Positions 24,485 to 33,590 are shown, counted from the first letter of the stretch. The stretch: 64,000 nt of DNA from Kineosporia rhizophila (GCF_021277265.1 NZ_JAJSOH010000003.1:310001-374000), one strand, 5' to 3'. Program-made: numbers and translations. Notes: generated by a model from the sequence alone, not told the origin.

Positions 24485-25288
24485 TCAGTTGGTGAAGAAC
24501 GTTCTGAGTACCGGACCGAGCACGCCCGGATCGGCCACGTGGCCCTCGACCGGAAGAGCCAGCCGCCGGGCGTCAGGCAGAGCGCCCGCAGCGGCGTCCG
24601 CTGCCGCACCGAAGAAGTCGACCGGCAGCCCGGCCATCTGCGGGTCGACCGTGACACCGGTGGTCAGGAGCACGGGCTGCCGCACCAGGGCAAGGCGCTT
24701 CGCCGGGGGCCGGCCGTCGCCCAGGCAGGCCGCGTCGTGGCGGAGCGTCGGTGCCAGCGCGCGTAGCGCGGCCCACACCGGGGCGGCCTGGGCGCCGGCG
24801 ATGTCCTGCTCGGAGGAACCGGCCAGCCGCATGAACAGCCTGAGCGCCTGATCGAGGTCACCGGCCTCGAGCGCGGCGTCGAGGTCGAGCCGGTACGCCT
24901 GCCAGGCCGAGACCATCGCCTCGTCCACCTGGTACGGCACGTCGTGGACGGCGATCCGCTCGACCGGAAGCCCGGCCGCGGCCGCCTCTAGCGCGAGGGC
25001 CCCTCCGCTCGAGGCCCCGAACAGGTGCGCTCGCCCTCCGGTGGCGTCGATCACCGCAGCCAGGTCGTCGATTTCGCGCTCGAGGGCGTAGGGCCGGCGG
25101 TCGTCGCTGTCACCGCGACCGCGACGCCGGTAGTTCACCACGGCGAAGCTGTCGGCCAGGTGTTCGCCCAGCGGCTGGTTCTCTGAGCTGTCGTCCAGGC
25201 CGCCCCCGACGAGCACCAGGGCAGGTCCCTCGTCGCTGAGCCGGTCGTAGCCGATCGACGTGCCGTCGGCCGAGTGGACGTGCGGCAT
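24485..25288 (-). CDS. alpha/beta hydrolase
   Basis: This 267-residue cytoplasmic hydrolase has the nucleophile elbow G-A-S-S-G-G at 91-96 (Ser93). The oxyanion region is G-G-G-L-D near residue 28, and a His in V-E-G-H-V near residue 250 completes the triad. The substrate is unknown, since this branch holds esterases and lactonases without tight signatures. The ATG has GGAG 6 bases upstream. The gene is single, with the divergent GAF-ANTAR regulator starting 162 bases away and no obvious operator between them. Confidence 0.85.
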   Translation of the reverse strand: MPHVHSADGTSIGYDRLSDEGPALVLVGGGLDDSSENQPLGEHLADSFAVVNYRRRGRGDSDDRRPYALEREIDDLAAVIDATGGRAHLFGASSGGALALEAAAAGLPVERIAVHDVPYQVDEAMVSAWQAYRLDLDAALEAGDLDQALRLFMRLAGSSEQDIAGAQAAPVWAALRALAPTLRHDAACLGDGRPPAKRLALVRQPVLLTTGVTVDPQMAGLPVDFFGAAADAAAGALPDARRLALPVEGHVADPGVLGPVLRTFFTN

Positions 25289-25450
25289 ATGAACTCCCTG
25301 GGGGTCGGGACTCCCAAGCTAGACGAAACCGGCGCTCGGCAGGGCCTGCTGTCCGGCCGGGAGTCGGGCATGCGTTCTGTCCGGTAACGTCGGCCGGAAG
25401 GACTTTGCGGATTGACCAGATGCCACGCCTTCGTACCAAGGAGCCCCCTT

Positions 25451-26200
25451 GTGGACGCACACTCCGGACACGGAACGGACGTCGAGGCCCCGCGCGAGCA
25501 TCACGGTGAACAGGCCGGGGGATTCCTGCGGGAGCTGTCCACCCTGGTCCTCGGCAGTCAGCCACTGAACCTGATCCTGACCCGGATCGCGGTCCTGGCC
25601 GCCGAGCACGTGCCCGGCACGCGGGAGGTGTCGGTGACCTTGATCGAAGGCGAGAAGCCGCGCACCATGGCCTTTTCCGGCCAGCTCGCGGCCGGGCTCG
25701 ATGAGCGGCAGTACCAGGACTTCCGGGGCCCGTGCCTGCATGCTGCTGCCAGTGGGACGGTTGTGGCGATCGAGGACACCGGCACTGACACGACCTATCC
25801 GGAGTTCTGCCGGCAGGCGGTCCGGGCGGGGGTCGGGCACGTGTACTGCGTGCCCCTGTGGTCCGCGGTGGCCGGCCACCTGGGGGCCCTGAACTTCTAC
25901 GGCAGCGGTGAGCCGATGGATGCCCCGGCCCGGGTGCTGGCCGACCAGGTCGGGGCCTACGCAGCGGTGGCGCTGACCAACGCCAGCCTCTACACCGGAG
26001 CCGTCGCCGAGGCCGAGCACCTGCGCGCGGCCATGGCTGCCCGGGCAGTGATCGAGCAGGCCAAGGGCATCATCATGGCCGGGCGCGGCTGCACCGCGGA
26101 GGAGGCGTTCGAGGTGCTGCGCACCGAGTCCACCCACACCAACCGCAAGCTGCGCGACATCGCCCAGGACCTGGTCACCTCGGTGCTCAGACCGCGCTGA
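25451..26200 (+). CDS. GAF-ANTAR RNA-binding antiterminator-type regulator
   Basis: This 249-residue protein has a GAF sensor domain (about 30-185) and a C-terminal ANTAR domain (about 195-245). The ANTAR part shows the A-x-x-x-I-x-Q-A-K-G-I-I-M core, then A-F-E-V-L-R and H-T-N-R-K-L-R-D-I-A. By family it binds two-hexaloop RNA hairpins and prevents termination in response to a signal. The GTG at 25451 has AAGGAG 7 bases before it, so it beats the in-frame codon at 25412. A second GAF-ANTAR gene follows 130 bases downstream on the same strand. Confidence 0.9.
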   Translation: MDAHSGHGTDVEAPREHHGEQAGGFLRELSTLVLGSQPLNLILTRIAVLAAEHVPGTREVSVTLIEGEKPRTMAFSGQLAAGLDERQYQDFRGPCLHAAASGTVVAIEDTGTDTTYPEFCRQAVRAGVGHVYCVPLWSAVAGHLGALNFYGSGEPMDAPARVLADQVGAYAAVALTNASLYTGAVAEAEHLRAAMAARAVIEQAKGIIMAGRGCTAEEAFEVLRTESTHTNRKLRDIAQDLVTSVLRPR

Positions 26201-26330
26201 CCTTTCGACCGCGGGTGCCGGCCATGCCGGGGATCACATCCTGGGCCGGTTGGCCGCCCCCGGTGATCATTGACTAATATTGTTCGGCACCTCATGCAGC
26301 GGGGCGTATCAACGCTGAATGGGAGGTTTC

Positions 26331-27254
26331 GTGCAGGAGCAGTCGGTACCGGAAGCGGCCCGGCATGAGACGCCACCGGGTCCACGTCCGGGAGGCCTGG
26401 AGGTCAGTTCGGTCGACGGCGCAGCAGGCCCGATCGTCCTGAAAGATTTTTCAGAAGATGGTGTCTCGAGCCCCGAGCACCAGGCTGAGATCGCGATCGC
26501 GGAGCTGGATGCGTTCGGGGCCGACGGGCTGCGGCCGGCGCTGACCCGGCTGAGCGAACTGGCGTGCCAGCTTCTTCATCAGGTGGACGCGGTCTCGATC
26601 GTCCTGGGTTCTCCCGACGAGCCGTACCTGACGGCCACCTCCTCGCCCCTGGCCCAGAAGGCCGACGGTGCCCAGCTCATGACGGCCTCGGGGCCCAGCC
26701 TGGAGGCCATGAAACAGCTGTCGGCCGTCACCGTGGATGATCTGAGCGCCGACCCGCGCTGGCCGCGTCTGCATCATCGGTTCTTCTCCGCCGACATGCC
26801 GGTGCGCAGTTGCCTGGCCCTGCCCATCCGGTCCCGAAAAAGCCCTGTGGGCCATGCTTCAGCTGAACCCGCCGGAGTCCTGACTCTGTACGCGTGCTCC
26901 GCTGCAGCTTTCAGCTCGAGCGAGGTCGGCCTGCACGCGGAACGGCTGGCTGTGCGTGCTCTCGGCCTGGTCCGGACGCACGAGGAGGTCCACCGGCTGT
27001 GGCACGACGCAGAAAAGCTGCGCGAGGCGCTCACCTCGCGATCGGTGATCGATCAGGCCAAGGGCCTGATCATGGGGGAGCGGCGCTGCTCGGCAGAGGA
27101 GGCCTTCGCCGAACTGGTCCGCATCAGTAACGACACCAACCAGAAGGTCCGGCACATCGCCCAGGCGATCGTCGACGAGGCGCTCACGCCGCGGCACGAG
27201 AAGCCGCAGCCACTGCATGGATTCGGCATCCTGCCCCGGCCGGAATCGCTCTAA
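26331..27254 (+). CDS. second GAF-ANTAR regulator
   Basis: This 307-residue protein has a disordered N-terminus of about 60 residues, a GAF domain at about 65-215 and an ANTAR domain at about 225-280 (S-V-I-D-Q-A-K-G-L-I-M, A-F-A-E-L-V, D-T-N-Q-K-V-R-H-I-A). The ANTAR part is close to that of the preceding gene while the GAF parts differ, so the pair may read different signals and act on similar RNA targets. GGGAGG stands 4 bases before the GTG; an ATG 12 bases earlier is also in frame. Residues after the ANTAR are a short basic tail. Confidence 0.88.
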   Translation: MQEQSVPEAARHETPPGPRPGGLEVSSVDGAAGPIVLKDFSEDGVSSPEHQAEIAIAELDAFGADGLRPALTRLSELACQLLHQVDAVSIVLGSPDEPYLTATSSPLAQKADGAQLMTASGPSLEAMKQLSAVTVDDLSADPRWPRLHHRFFSADMPVRSCLALPIRSRKSPVGHASAEPAGVLTLYACSAAAFSSSEVGLHAERLAVRALGLVRTHEEVHRLWHDAEKLREALTSRSVIDQAKGLIMGERRCSAEEAFAELVRISNDTNQKVRHIAQAIVDEALTPRHEKPQPLHGFGILPRPESL

Positions 27255-27383
27255 CTGGGGCTGGTTCGCGAATCGGGCGCTGTGTGGGCTCGTAGATTGC
27301 AGGGCCGAGGGCTGGCCCCGTGGCCCGGCCCTCGCCCCTGCAATCGTCACTGCATACTCTGGCTGCGACCTACGGAACAGGCC

Positions 27384-27761
27384 TCAGCAGAGGTAGTTCG
27401 AGCCCCCGCCCGGTAGCAGGCTGTCGCTCACCCAGCCGTAGGTGCCGTCGGTGCGGTTGTAAAGGTACGTCCAGGTGGAGAAGTCGGCGTTGCGGGTGTA
27501 GCAGTAGTAGTCCAGCGTGTCACGGTTGTCGGCCCAGCCCCGCACGCCGCAACCGCTGTTGGAGCCGCTGCGCATGTTCGCGCTGACCCCAGCGGTCTGC
27601 CGGTAGACGGTGCTGTCGCGGTTCGGCCCGCTGGAACCACAGGCCGCGGTGGCCGAGGCGGGTGTGGCGGTCAGGACCAGACCCACCGGCACCGCCAGCG
27701 AGGCCACGGCCACCGGCACCATGCCCAGCTGCAGCAGCTTGCTCTTGAGCTTCGACATCAT
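27384..27761 (-). CDS. small secreted SH3-like protein
   Basis: This 125-residue protein has a Sec signal peptide (basic start, Val/Ala/Leu-rich core, cleavage after TPASATA near residue 38). The mature part of about 85 residues resembles a bacterial SH3 (SH3b) domain: an N-M-R-S-G-S-N-S-G-C segment, a Y-Y-C-Y-T-R strand, W-T-Y-L-Y and YGWVSDSLL. Four cysteines should form disulfides outside the cell. SH3b domains often bind cell wall. AAGGGGG lies before the tandem ATG codons. Its general plan is like that of the frameshifted secreted gene at 32189. Confidence 0.8.
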   Translation of the reverse strand: MMSKLKSKLLQLGMVPVAVASLAVPVGLVLTATPASATAACGSSGPNRDSTVYRQTAGVSANMRSGSNSGCGVRGWADNRDTLDYYCYTRNADFSTWTYLYNRTDGTYGWVSDSLLPGGGSNYLC

Positions 27762-27893
27762 TGTCTTTCCCCCTTGCAGACGGTCATCCATGACGAGGGT
27801 CGGGGGTGAGCATTACGAACAGCGCGGCAGAGCGTTCTGCCGTCGTGCCCCCACGAGTCGGACGCCTGACCCCCCAGGCCCGAGAACGTCATC

Positions 27894-27998
27894 AACGTAA
27901 CAGAACGGACATGGTCGCGCTATGGCCTCATGGACCGAACCGGCCACTGTCCCGGGGCGGACCCGTCTAATTGCATCCCGTGCAAGTTCTGTTACGTT
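27894..27998. promoter_or_regulatory. widely spaced 13-bp inverted repeat before the TetR-MMPL operon
   Basis: AACGTAACAGAAC at 27894-27906 and its exact reverse complement at 27986-27998 are 79 bases apart. The right copy ends 7 bases before the TetR GTG. A separate TTGCA-N5-TGCAA palindrome (27971-27985) touches it. These could be TetR sites or matched divergent promoter elements. Confidence 0.6.
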
Positions 27999-28005
27999 CG
28001 TCGCC

Positions 28006-28692
28006 GTGACCCAGGAGCGGACCGACGGGCGGAGCGTCCTGCGCGAGCAGCGCCACGTCGCGATCCTGGCCGCAGCCCGCCGGCTGGCCGCCGGATCCGG
28101 CGCCGAGGGTTTCACCGTCGACCAGGTTGCCGTCGAGGCCGGGGTGTCCCGGCGCACCGTGTTCAACCACTTCGCCACGTTCGAGGCCCTGCTGGTGGCC
28201 GTGTGCGAGGAGATCCTCGAGGACGTGGCCGGCCAGGTGGTCGACCATCTCGAGGAGCACCTGCAGAAGCTGCCGCAGGAGGCCGAACCGGCCCGGGTGC
28301 TCGACTGCCTGTGCGTCGCGGTCCAGGAGGCCGACCTGCCTCGCGCCATCGCTGAGATCCACGGCAGCCTCGGGGGTGTGGAGGAGGAGAGGCGACGGAC
28401 TCAGAGCATCTTCCAGGCCGCTCTGGACCGGGTGGGGGACCGGCTGACCGCAAAGATCGCCGGGCACGCCCCCGAGCTGGACCCGGTCGGGCTGCGCCTG
28501 AGCGTCGCATTCCTGATGAACGGCGTCGGTGTCATCGCCGTTCTGTGGCTGAAGGAGAACGCCGTCCCGGTCACCGCCGGGTCCCGGGACGCGTGGAACA
28601 CCTACATGACTCGTCTGCTCGACCAGCTCGCCCACGGGTACGGGCATCTCGGTCGGGTCTCGGGGGCAGGTCAGGGCCGACCTGCCCGCTGA
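28006..28692 (+). CDS. TetR-family regulator upstream of an MMPL transporter
   Basis: This is a 228-residue TetR protein. The helix-turn-helix is at about 30-58 (V-A-V-E-A-G-V-S-R-R-T-V-F-N-H-F), followed by a helical ligand domain with a hydrophobic C-terminal part. I chose GTG 28006 because the upstream in-frame codons run into the inverted repeat and the promoter-like sequence. It precedes the MMPL gene by 41 bases on the same strand, so it most likely represses its own operon and is released by the exporter's substrate. Confidence 0.86.
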   Translation: MTQERTDGRSVLREQRHVAILAAARRLAAGSGAEGFTVDQVAVEAGVSRRTVFNHFATFEALLVAVCEEILEDVAGQVVDHLEEHLQKLPQEAEPARVLDCLCVAVQEADLPRAIAEIHGSLGGVEEERRRTQSIFQAALDRVGDRLTAKIAGHAPELDPVGLRLSVAFLMNGVGVIAVLWLKENAVPVTAGSRDAWNTYMTRLLDQLAHGYGHLGRVSGAGQGRPAR

Positions 28693-28733
28693 ACGGGGCA
28701 CTCGTCCGCTAGGAAGGACTCTGGACTCGCACC

Positions 28734-31205
28734 ATGGCTGAGATTCTTTATCGCGTAGGACGGTTCGCGGCGCACCGGCGCTGGGCCGTCATGGGGGGCT
28801 GGCTGGTGGCCCTCGTGATCGGGCTGATCACGTTCGTCCTGTTCTCGGGGGCGATCTCGTCGGCCATCTCGATCCCGGACACGCCCACCAGCAAGGTCAC
28901 CGATCAGCTGGCCTCCGAGTTCGAGTCCACCAGCGGTGGCTCCGGCAGCGTCGTGTTCGAGACCACCAACGGCTCGGCGTTCACCGACCCGCAGAAGGCC
29001 GCCGTCGCCGACCTGCTCGAGAGCATCGGTCAGGTCGAGGGCGTCACCGGCGTCACCGACCCGTTCGCCACCCAGGCCCAGCTGGAGAAGAGCGCCACCG
29101 AGCTGAGCGAGGGCCGCAAGCAGCTCGAGCAGGGCCAGAGCGCCCTGGAGGACGGCGAGAAGCAGCTGGACCAGGCGCAGCAACAGCTGGACCAGCAGCG
29201 CGAGCAGGCCGGCGACGCGGGCGCGGAGCAGCTGGAGGCGGCTCAGGAGGAGATCGACCGCGGCCGGGCCGAGCTCCAGGCCCAGCGCACCCAGGTCGAG
29301 CAGCAGACGGCGGCCCTGGAGGCCGGCACCCAGGTGGGCCAACTGTCATCGGGCTTCCGGTTCGTCTCCGACGACGCCTCCGCGGCCGTCGGCACCGTCT
29401 CCTTCAGCCTGCCCAACGCCGAGGTCCCGGACGAGACCAAGACCGAGATCGCCGACGTCATCGACGACAACGCGATCGACGGCGTCAACTCGCTGCTGTC
29501 GCAGGAGATCTCGCAGACCGCCCCGTCAATCCTCGGCCCGGGCGAGATCGTCGGTGTCGTGATCGCCGCGATCGTCCTGGTGGTCATGCTCGGCACGCTC
29601 GTGGGTGCCGCGCTGCCGCTGGTCAGCGCCCTGCTGGGGGTCGGTGTCGCCACCCTGGCGGCAATGTCGTTCTCGGGTCTGGTGGACTTCCAGTCGGTGA
29701 CCCCGGTCCTGGGGGTCATGCTCGGCCTGGCGGTCGGCATCGACTACTCCCTGTTCATCCTCAACCGCCACCGCAACCAGCTCAAGCAGGGCATGGACCT
29801 GCACGAGTCGATCGGCCTGGCCAACGGGACCTCGGGCAACGCGGTCGTGTTCGCGGGGGCGACGGTCATCGTGGCGCTGCTGGCCCTGAACGTCACCGGC
29901 ATCCCGTTCCTGGGGCTGATGGGAACCGTCGCCGCCGGGGCCGTCCTGGTCGCGATTCTGGTTGCCACGACCTTCACCCCGGCGCTGCTGTCGCTGGTCG
30001 GAGTGCGCATCCTGCGTAAGAAGGAACGCGCCGACGCGAACGCTTCCACCCCGGTGATGGGGACCGACAGCACCATGTCGACACGCACGTCCGTACTCAC
30101 CCTGATCGCCGGCATCGCCGTGCTGGCCGTGATCGCCCTGCCCGCGCTGAACATGCGGCTGGGCCTTCCGGACGGCGCCAGCCAGCCCGAGGACTCCCCG
30201 GGCTACCAGGCCTACCAGGTCCAGGAAGAGAAGTTCGGCGAGGGCTTCAACGGCCCGCTGCTGGTGGTGGCCAATCTGCCCAAGCCGGTCGAGGAGGCCG
30301 CACTGACGGCCGAGCAGGCCGCCATCGGTCAGGCCGTCTTCGACGAGGGCGACGTCAGCGCGGTCGTTCCGATCAGCGCCTCGAAAGACCGTTCTGCCAT
30401 CGCTTTCCAGGTGCTCCCCGAAGGGGGACCCAACAGCGAGTCGACCGCCGACCTCGTCCATAATTTGCGTGAACTGACACCCCGGACCTCGGACGGCGGC
30501 ACCGCCACCCTCGGCGTCGCCGGTAACGCCAGCGCGAACATCGACGTCTCGCAGAAGCTCTCGGACGCCCTGCCGATCTACCTCGTGCTGGTGGTGGGTC
30601 TGTCGCTGCTGATCCTGATCCTGGTGTTCCGTTCCATCCTGGTGCCGCTGACCGCGACCCTCGGGTTCGTGCTCTCGCTGCTGGCGGCCTTCGGCGGGAT
30701 CACCGCGATCTTCCAGGAGGGCTGGCTGTCGGGCCTGTTCGGCGTGCACGACCCGGCGCCGATCCTGAGCTTCCTGCCGATCATCCAGACCGGCATCCTG
30801 TTCGGCCTGGCGATGGACTACCAGCTGTTCCTGGTCTCGGGCATGCGCGAGGCCTACGCTCACGGCGCCCCCGCCCGGGTGGCCGTGCTCCGCGGTTTCC
30901 GGGCCGGCCGCAGCGTGGTGACCGCGGCCGCGATCATCATGATCTCGGTCTTCGCGGGCTTCATCTTCTCCCACGACACCACCATCAAGCCGATCGGTTT
31001 CGGCCTGGCCTTCGGCGTCCTGCTGGACGCGTTCGTGGTGCGCATGCTGCTGATCCCGGCGGCCATGCACCTGCTGGGCGACAAGGCCTGGTGGCTGCCG
31101 AAGTGGATGGACCGCATCATCCCCGACATCGACGTCGAGGGAGCCAAGCTGGAACGGGCGCACTCCGCGCCCCCGCAGGAGACCGAAACCCAGGTCACGC
31201 ACTAA
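28734..31205 (+). CDS. MMPL/RND-family exporter with a periplasmic coiled coil
   Basis: This is an 823-residue proton-driven membrane exporter. There is a helix at about 15-40, a first outer loop and then two blocks of helices (about 265-430 and 610-790). The proton-relay Asp/Tyr pairs are seen in V-G-I-D-Y-S and L-A-M-D-Y-Q. The first outer loop carries a long Gln/Glu-rich heptad stretch (about residues 113-197), a predicted coiled coil. By family it moves lipids or drugs. A TetR gene lies just upstream and a very strong hairpin just downstream, so the two genes form one unit. Confidence 0.9.
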   Translation: MAEILYRVGRFAAHRRWAVMGGWLVALVIGLITFVLFSGAISSAISIPDTPTSKVTDQLASEFESTSGGSGSVVFETTNGSAFTDPQKAAVADLLESIGQVEGVTGVTDPFATQAQLEKSATELSEGRKQLEQGQSALEDGEKQLDQAQQQLDQQREQAGDAGAEQLEAAQEEIDRGRAELQAQRTQVEQQTAALEAGTQVGQLSSGFRFVSDDASAAVGTVSFSLPNAEVPDETKTEIADVIDDNAIDGVNSLLSQEISQTAPSILGPGEIVGVVIAAIVLVVMLGTLVGAALPLVSALLGVGVATLAAMSFSGLVDFQSVTPVLGVMLGLAVGIDYSLFILNRHRNQLKQGMDLHESIGLANGTSGNAVVFAGATVIVALLALNVTGIPFLGLMGTVAAGAVLVAILVATTFTPALLSLVGVRILRKKERADANASTPVMGTDSTMSTRTSVLTLIAGIAVLAVIALPALNMRLGLPDGASQPEDSPGYQAYQVQEEKFGEGFNGPLLVVANLPKPVEEAALTAEQAAIGQAVFDEGDVSAVVPISASKDRSAIAFQVLPEGGPNSESTADLVHNLRELTPRTSDGGTATLGVAGNASANIDVSQKLSDALPIYLVLVVGLSLLILILVFRSILVPLTATLGFVLSLLAAFGGITAIFQEGWLSGLFGVHDPAPILSFLPIIQTGILFGLAMDYQLFLVSGMREAYAHGAPARVAVLRGFRAGRSVVTAAAIIMISVFAGFIFSHDTTIKPIGFGLAFGVLLDAFVVRMLLIPAAMHLLGDKAWWLPKWMDRIIPDIDVEGAKLERAHSAPPQETETQVTH

Positions 31206-31210
31206 CACCT

Positions 31211-31247
31211 CAGCGAGCCCGCCCGGACGTTCCGGGCGGGCTCGCTG
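31211..31247 (+). terminator. strong terminator after the MMPL gene
   Basis: A perfect 17-bp GC-rich stem (31211-31227 with 31231-31247) has a 3-base loop and is followed by ACGTTT. It begins 5 bases after the stop. Confidence 0.85.
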
Positions 31248-31311
31248 ACGTTTGGGCTGGGCTCGTGGCCCCGCCGTCAGGGCCATCGCATTGCCCCGTA
31301 TGTTCGTGTTC

Positions 31312-32103
31312 ATGACAACCCGCGAGGGACGCGACTGGTCCGGCCGTCCGGCGCTGCTGAAGCTGGCCGTACCGCTGGTCCTGCTGCTGTCGGCCTGCGC
31401 AGGCACGCCCGAGGCCGCTGACCCGGTCGTCGTCCAAGGAACGGCCGGTCCCGCGGGCCTTGCCTCGTCCGCAGGCGGGCCGGGGTGCCCGGCCGGTGGA
31501 GGGGCGGTGCCCAGCGAGTCCAACCGGGTCGCCACGGACGACCTGGACGGTGACGGATCTGCGGACGAGTTGTGGCTGGCTCACGATGAGGGGCTGCGGC
31601 TGCTCGGGGTCACCACGGCCAGTGGGGCCCGCTTCTCCGTCGTGCTGAATCAGTGGGACGAGGGTGCCCAGGAACAGCGCGTCGGGGACCGGGTCAGCGC
31701 TGTGGCCGGGCGACTGGGAGACGGATCGGCCGTGATCCTGGTGAACCTGGGTCGCTCGGCGGCTCTGTACAGCGTGGTCAACTGCTACATCGTGGCCACC
31801 ACGAACGCCGAGAACCGACCCTACCTCTTCGATCTGGGCTACGACGGGACCGGGGACGGGGTCGGTTGCGTCTCGGAGGGGTCGTCGCGTGAACTGGTCG
31901 GCTACCGGGCCGAGTACGACGCGACGAAGCAGACGTACAAGGTCTCCCGCAGGACGGTCAGCATCGACGAGACCGGCAGGCAGGCGAGCAACGGCCCGAG
32001 CGAGGTGCTGGGGACCGATCTCGCCGAAGGCTCGGCCGAGGTCACTCGCGCTCAGTCCGTGACCTGTGGTGACAACGGCGAGATCGCCGAACCGGTCTAC
32101 TGA
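31312..32103 (+). CDS. lipoprotein with a calcium-loop-like repeat
   Basis: This is a 263-residue lipoprotein. A basic start and hydrophobic core lead to the lipobox L-L-L-S-A-C. In the mature part, D-D-L-D-G-D-G-S-A-D-E-L looks like a VCBS/FG-GAP-type calcium loop, followed by alternating strands, so a beta-propeller-like or calcium-binding domain is possible. Four further cysteines may pair. I cannot name its role. The ATG at 31312 was taken for a normal lipoprotein leader; ATG 31300 and an earlier start are in frame, and none has a good ribosome site. Confidence 0.72.
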   Translation: MTTREGRDWSGRPALLKLAVPLVLLLSACAGTPEAADPVVVQGTAGPAGLASSAGGPGCPAGGGAVPSESNRVATDDLDGDGSADELWLAHDEGLRLLGVTTASGARFSVVLNQWDEGAQEQRVGDRVSAVAGRLGDGSAVILVNLGRSAALYSVVNCYIVATTNAENRPYLFDLGYDGTGDGVGCVSEGSSRELVGYRAEYDATKQTYKVSRRTVSIDETGRQASNGPSEVLGTDLAEGSAEVTRAQSVTCGDNGEIAEPVY

Positions 32104-32188
32104 CACCGGCTGGGCTCCACATGGCGGTGTCCGCGGCGCCCGTTCCTCGAAAGATCTGGGCGCCGCGAACGTTACGTCAGTGCTGGTG

Positions 32189-32625
32189 TCAGCAGCTGCG
32201 CGAGACGATCGTCGCGGTCTGGTCGTCGGCCACCTTGACCCACAGCGACCTGCTGCTGCCGCGGCTGTCGACGGTCACGTAGATCCAGTTCTGGATGGGC
32301 AGGTAGTCGTAAGCTTCATGGTGACCTGGCACCCCACCTCGACCCGGAAGGTGTCCCAGTCCTGGGCGAACGGTGTGTCCTGGCCGGATGACAGGAACTT
32401 GACCTGGTCCTCCGAGCCGCAGGGCGGGGTGTTGATCAGCCGCCGGGTGCCGCTGCCGCACCAGTTCCGGGCGACCATGACGTAGTTGCCGGAAGAGAGC
32501 CGGTTCTCGGTCTCGGAGCGGAACGGATAGGCACACGTGGTGCCGGCCTGCGCGCCGGTCGCCGGTGCGGCGACCCCTACCAGGAGCAGTCCCAGCACCA
32601 ATAGAAGGCGCAGTTCCTTGCGCAT
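32189..32625 (-). pseudogene. small secreted protein gene with a single-base frameshift
   Basis: The start ATG at 32625 has GGGGAGGA upstream and begins a clean signal peptide (R-K-E-L-R-L, then Leu/Val-rich, cleavage after GAQA). The mature frame, with several cysteines, runs well to about 32314. There the codon pattern and protein-like sequence jump to another frame, which goes on as A-Y-D-Y-L-P-I-Q-N-W-I-Y-V and ends at 32189 with a terminal Cys. One missing base near 32313 explains it. It is either a recent mutation or a sequencing error. Secreted, cysteine-containing, role unknown. Confidence 0.7.
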
Positions 32626-32921
32626 GTTGTCCTCCCCATGCCGTCCCGGTGGCTCCCCAGGCGGGAGCTGCAACGCCCAGAGCGGCCAGCGCAGACAACT
32701 GTGGAACGCCGCGAAAGGGCAGAGCCGAGAATTGAGGACAAATCCGGACAACGGACTGGCGAGACTCGTTCTGACCTGCGGTGATGGTGCATGGGTTCCG
32801 ATGTCCGGTGCGGGCCGGGCGCCGAACACCGGACATCTTTGCGGACAGCAGGCGTGCGACCTCCCAGATCGGGCGTGCACCAGACGCTTCTGGTCACGAG
32901 ATCTGCTGGCAGGATCGCGGG

Positions 32922-33590
32922 GTGGACGAGGACATGCTGCGGCAGGCAGCAGAAGAAGGAAAACACCGGGCCGAGGCCCTGGATGCTCTGCGAGCGTGGC
33001 TGCTTCTGGAGGACTCCTACGAAAGAGGTGGTGTCCCGGACGAGGTCATGCACTTCATCCAGGACCACATCAGCGGCCTGCTTGGACCTCGCGCGCAGGC
33101 GGTGGCCGGCGAGCACCTGCGTGGGCAGCTCGAGGCTGGCAGGACTCTTTCTGACCTGGCGCGTGACCGCTCGTTCCTGATCGACCTGCTGGCTCTGGTC
33201 GAGGGCAAGCGGCGGCCAGGCTTTGAGCTGCAGTGGAGAGCAGATCGCCTCGTGCTCCAGCAGGAGGGACAGGCGTACCGGCCGCAGGCGCTGCTGGTGA
33301 TGGCCGAGTACAGCGTGGAGGACCCGGTGTGGGACCGGCCGGTGGGAACGGGCGAACCGGTGTCGTTGGCCGAGCTGGGCGTCTCTGACGCTCTCGTGCA
33401 GCGGCTGCGGGCCTGGAACGAGCAGTTCGAGCAGCTCGCACTGACCGACTTCGAGTGGGAGAGTCCCGAGGTCGAGGCTGCGTGGGTCCGGCAGGGTCTG
33501 GACCTGGCGTACGAGCTGCAGCGAGAACTGCCGGACCTGGACGTGCGTTACTTCCACGCCGACGACGACCGTCCTCTGCACAGCGTCTGA
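32922..33590 (+). CDS. hypothetical protein, 222 aa
   Basis: This is an acidic, soluble and mostly helical protein with no signal peptide, membrane segment or motif I recognise. Leu/Arg/Glu-rich stretches alternate through the first 130 residues. The last part has D-F-E-W-E-S and ends in an H-A-D-D-D segment. Start chosen at GTG 32922; ATG 32934 is also possible. The gene is single, and its end faces the sensor kinase gene of the first Cys4 system, with 66 bases between the stops. Codon use is normal for the host, so I regard it as real. Confidence 0.65.
   Translation: MDEDMLRQAAEEGKHRAEALDALRAWLLLEDSYERGGVPDEVMHFIQDHISGLLGPRAQAVAGEHLRGQLEAGRTLSDLARDRSFLIDLLALVEGKRRPGFELQWRADRLVLQQEGQAYRPQALLVMAEYSVEDPVWDRPVGTGEPVSLAELGVSDALVQRLRAWNEQFEQLALTDFEWESPEVEAAWVRQGLDLAYELQRELPDLDVRYFHADDDRPLHSV

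Noticed and set aside
27825..27842. CGGCAGA-GCGT-TCTGCCG small palindrome upstream of the SH3-like gene
   Set aside because: It lies upstream of the gene in its direction of reading, has no T-tract and no repeat elsewhere. I see no firm role for it.
28671..31535. Very long minus-strand frames antisense to the MMPL gene
   Set aside because: Composition (His, Gln, Arg, Asp) is typical of the antisense of a GC-rich gene, and the plus-strand gene is a clear family member.
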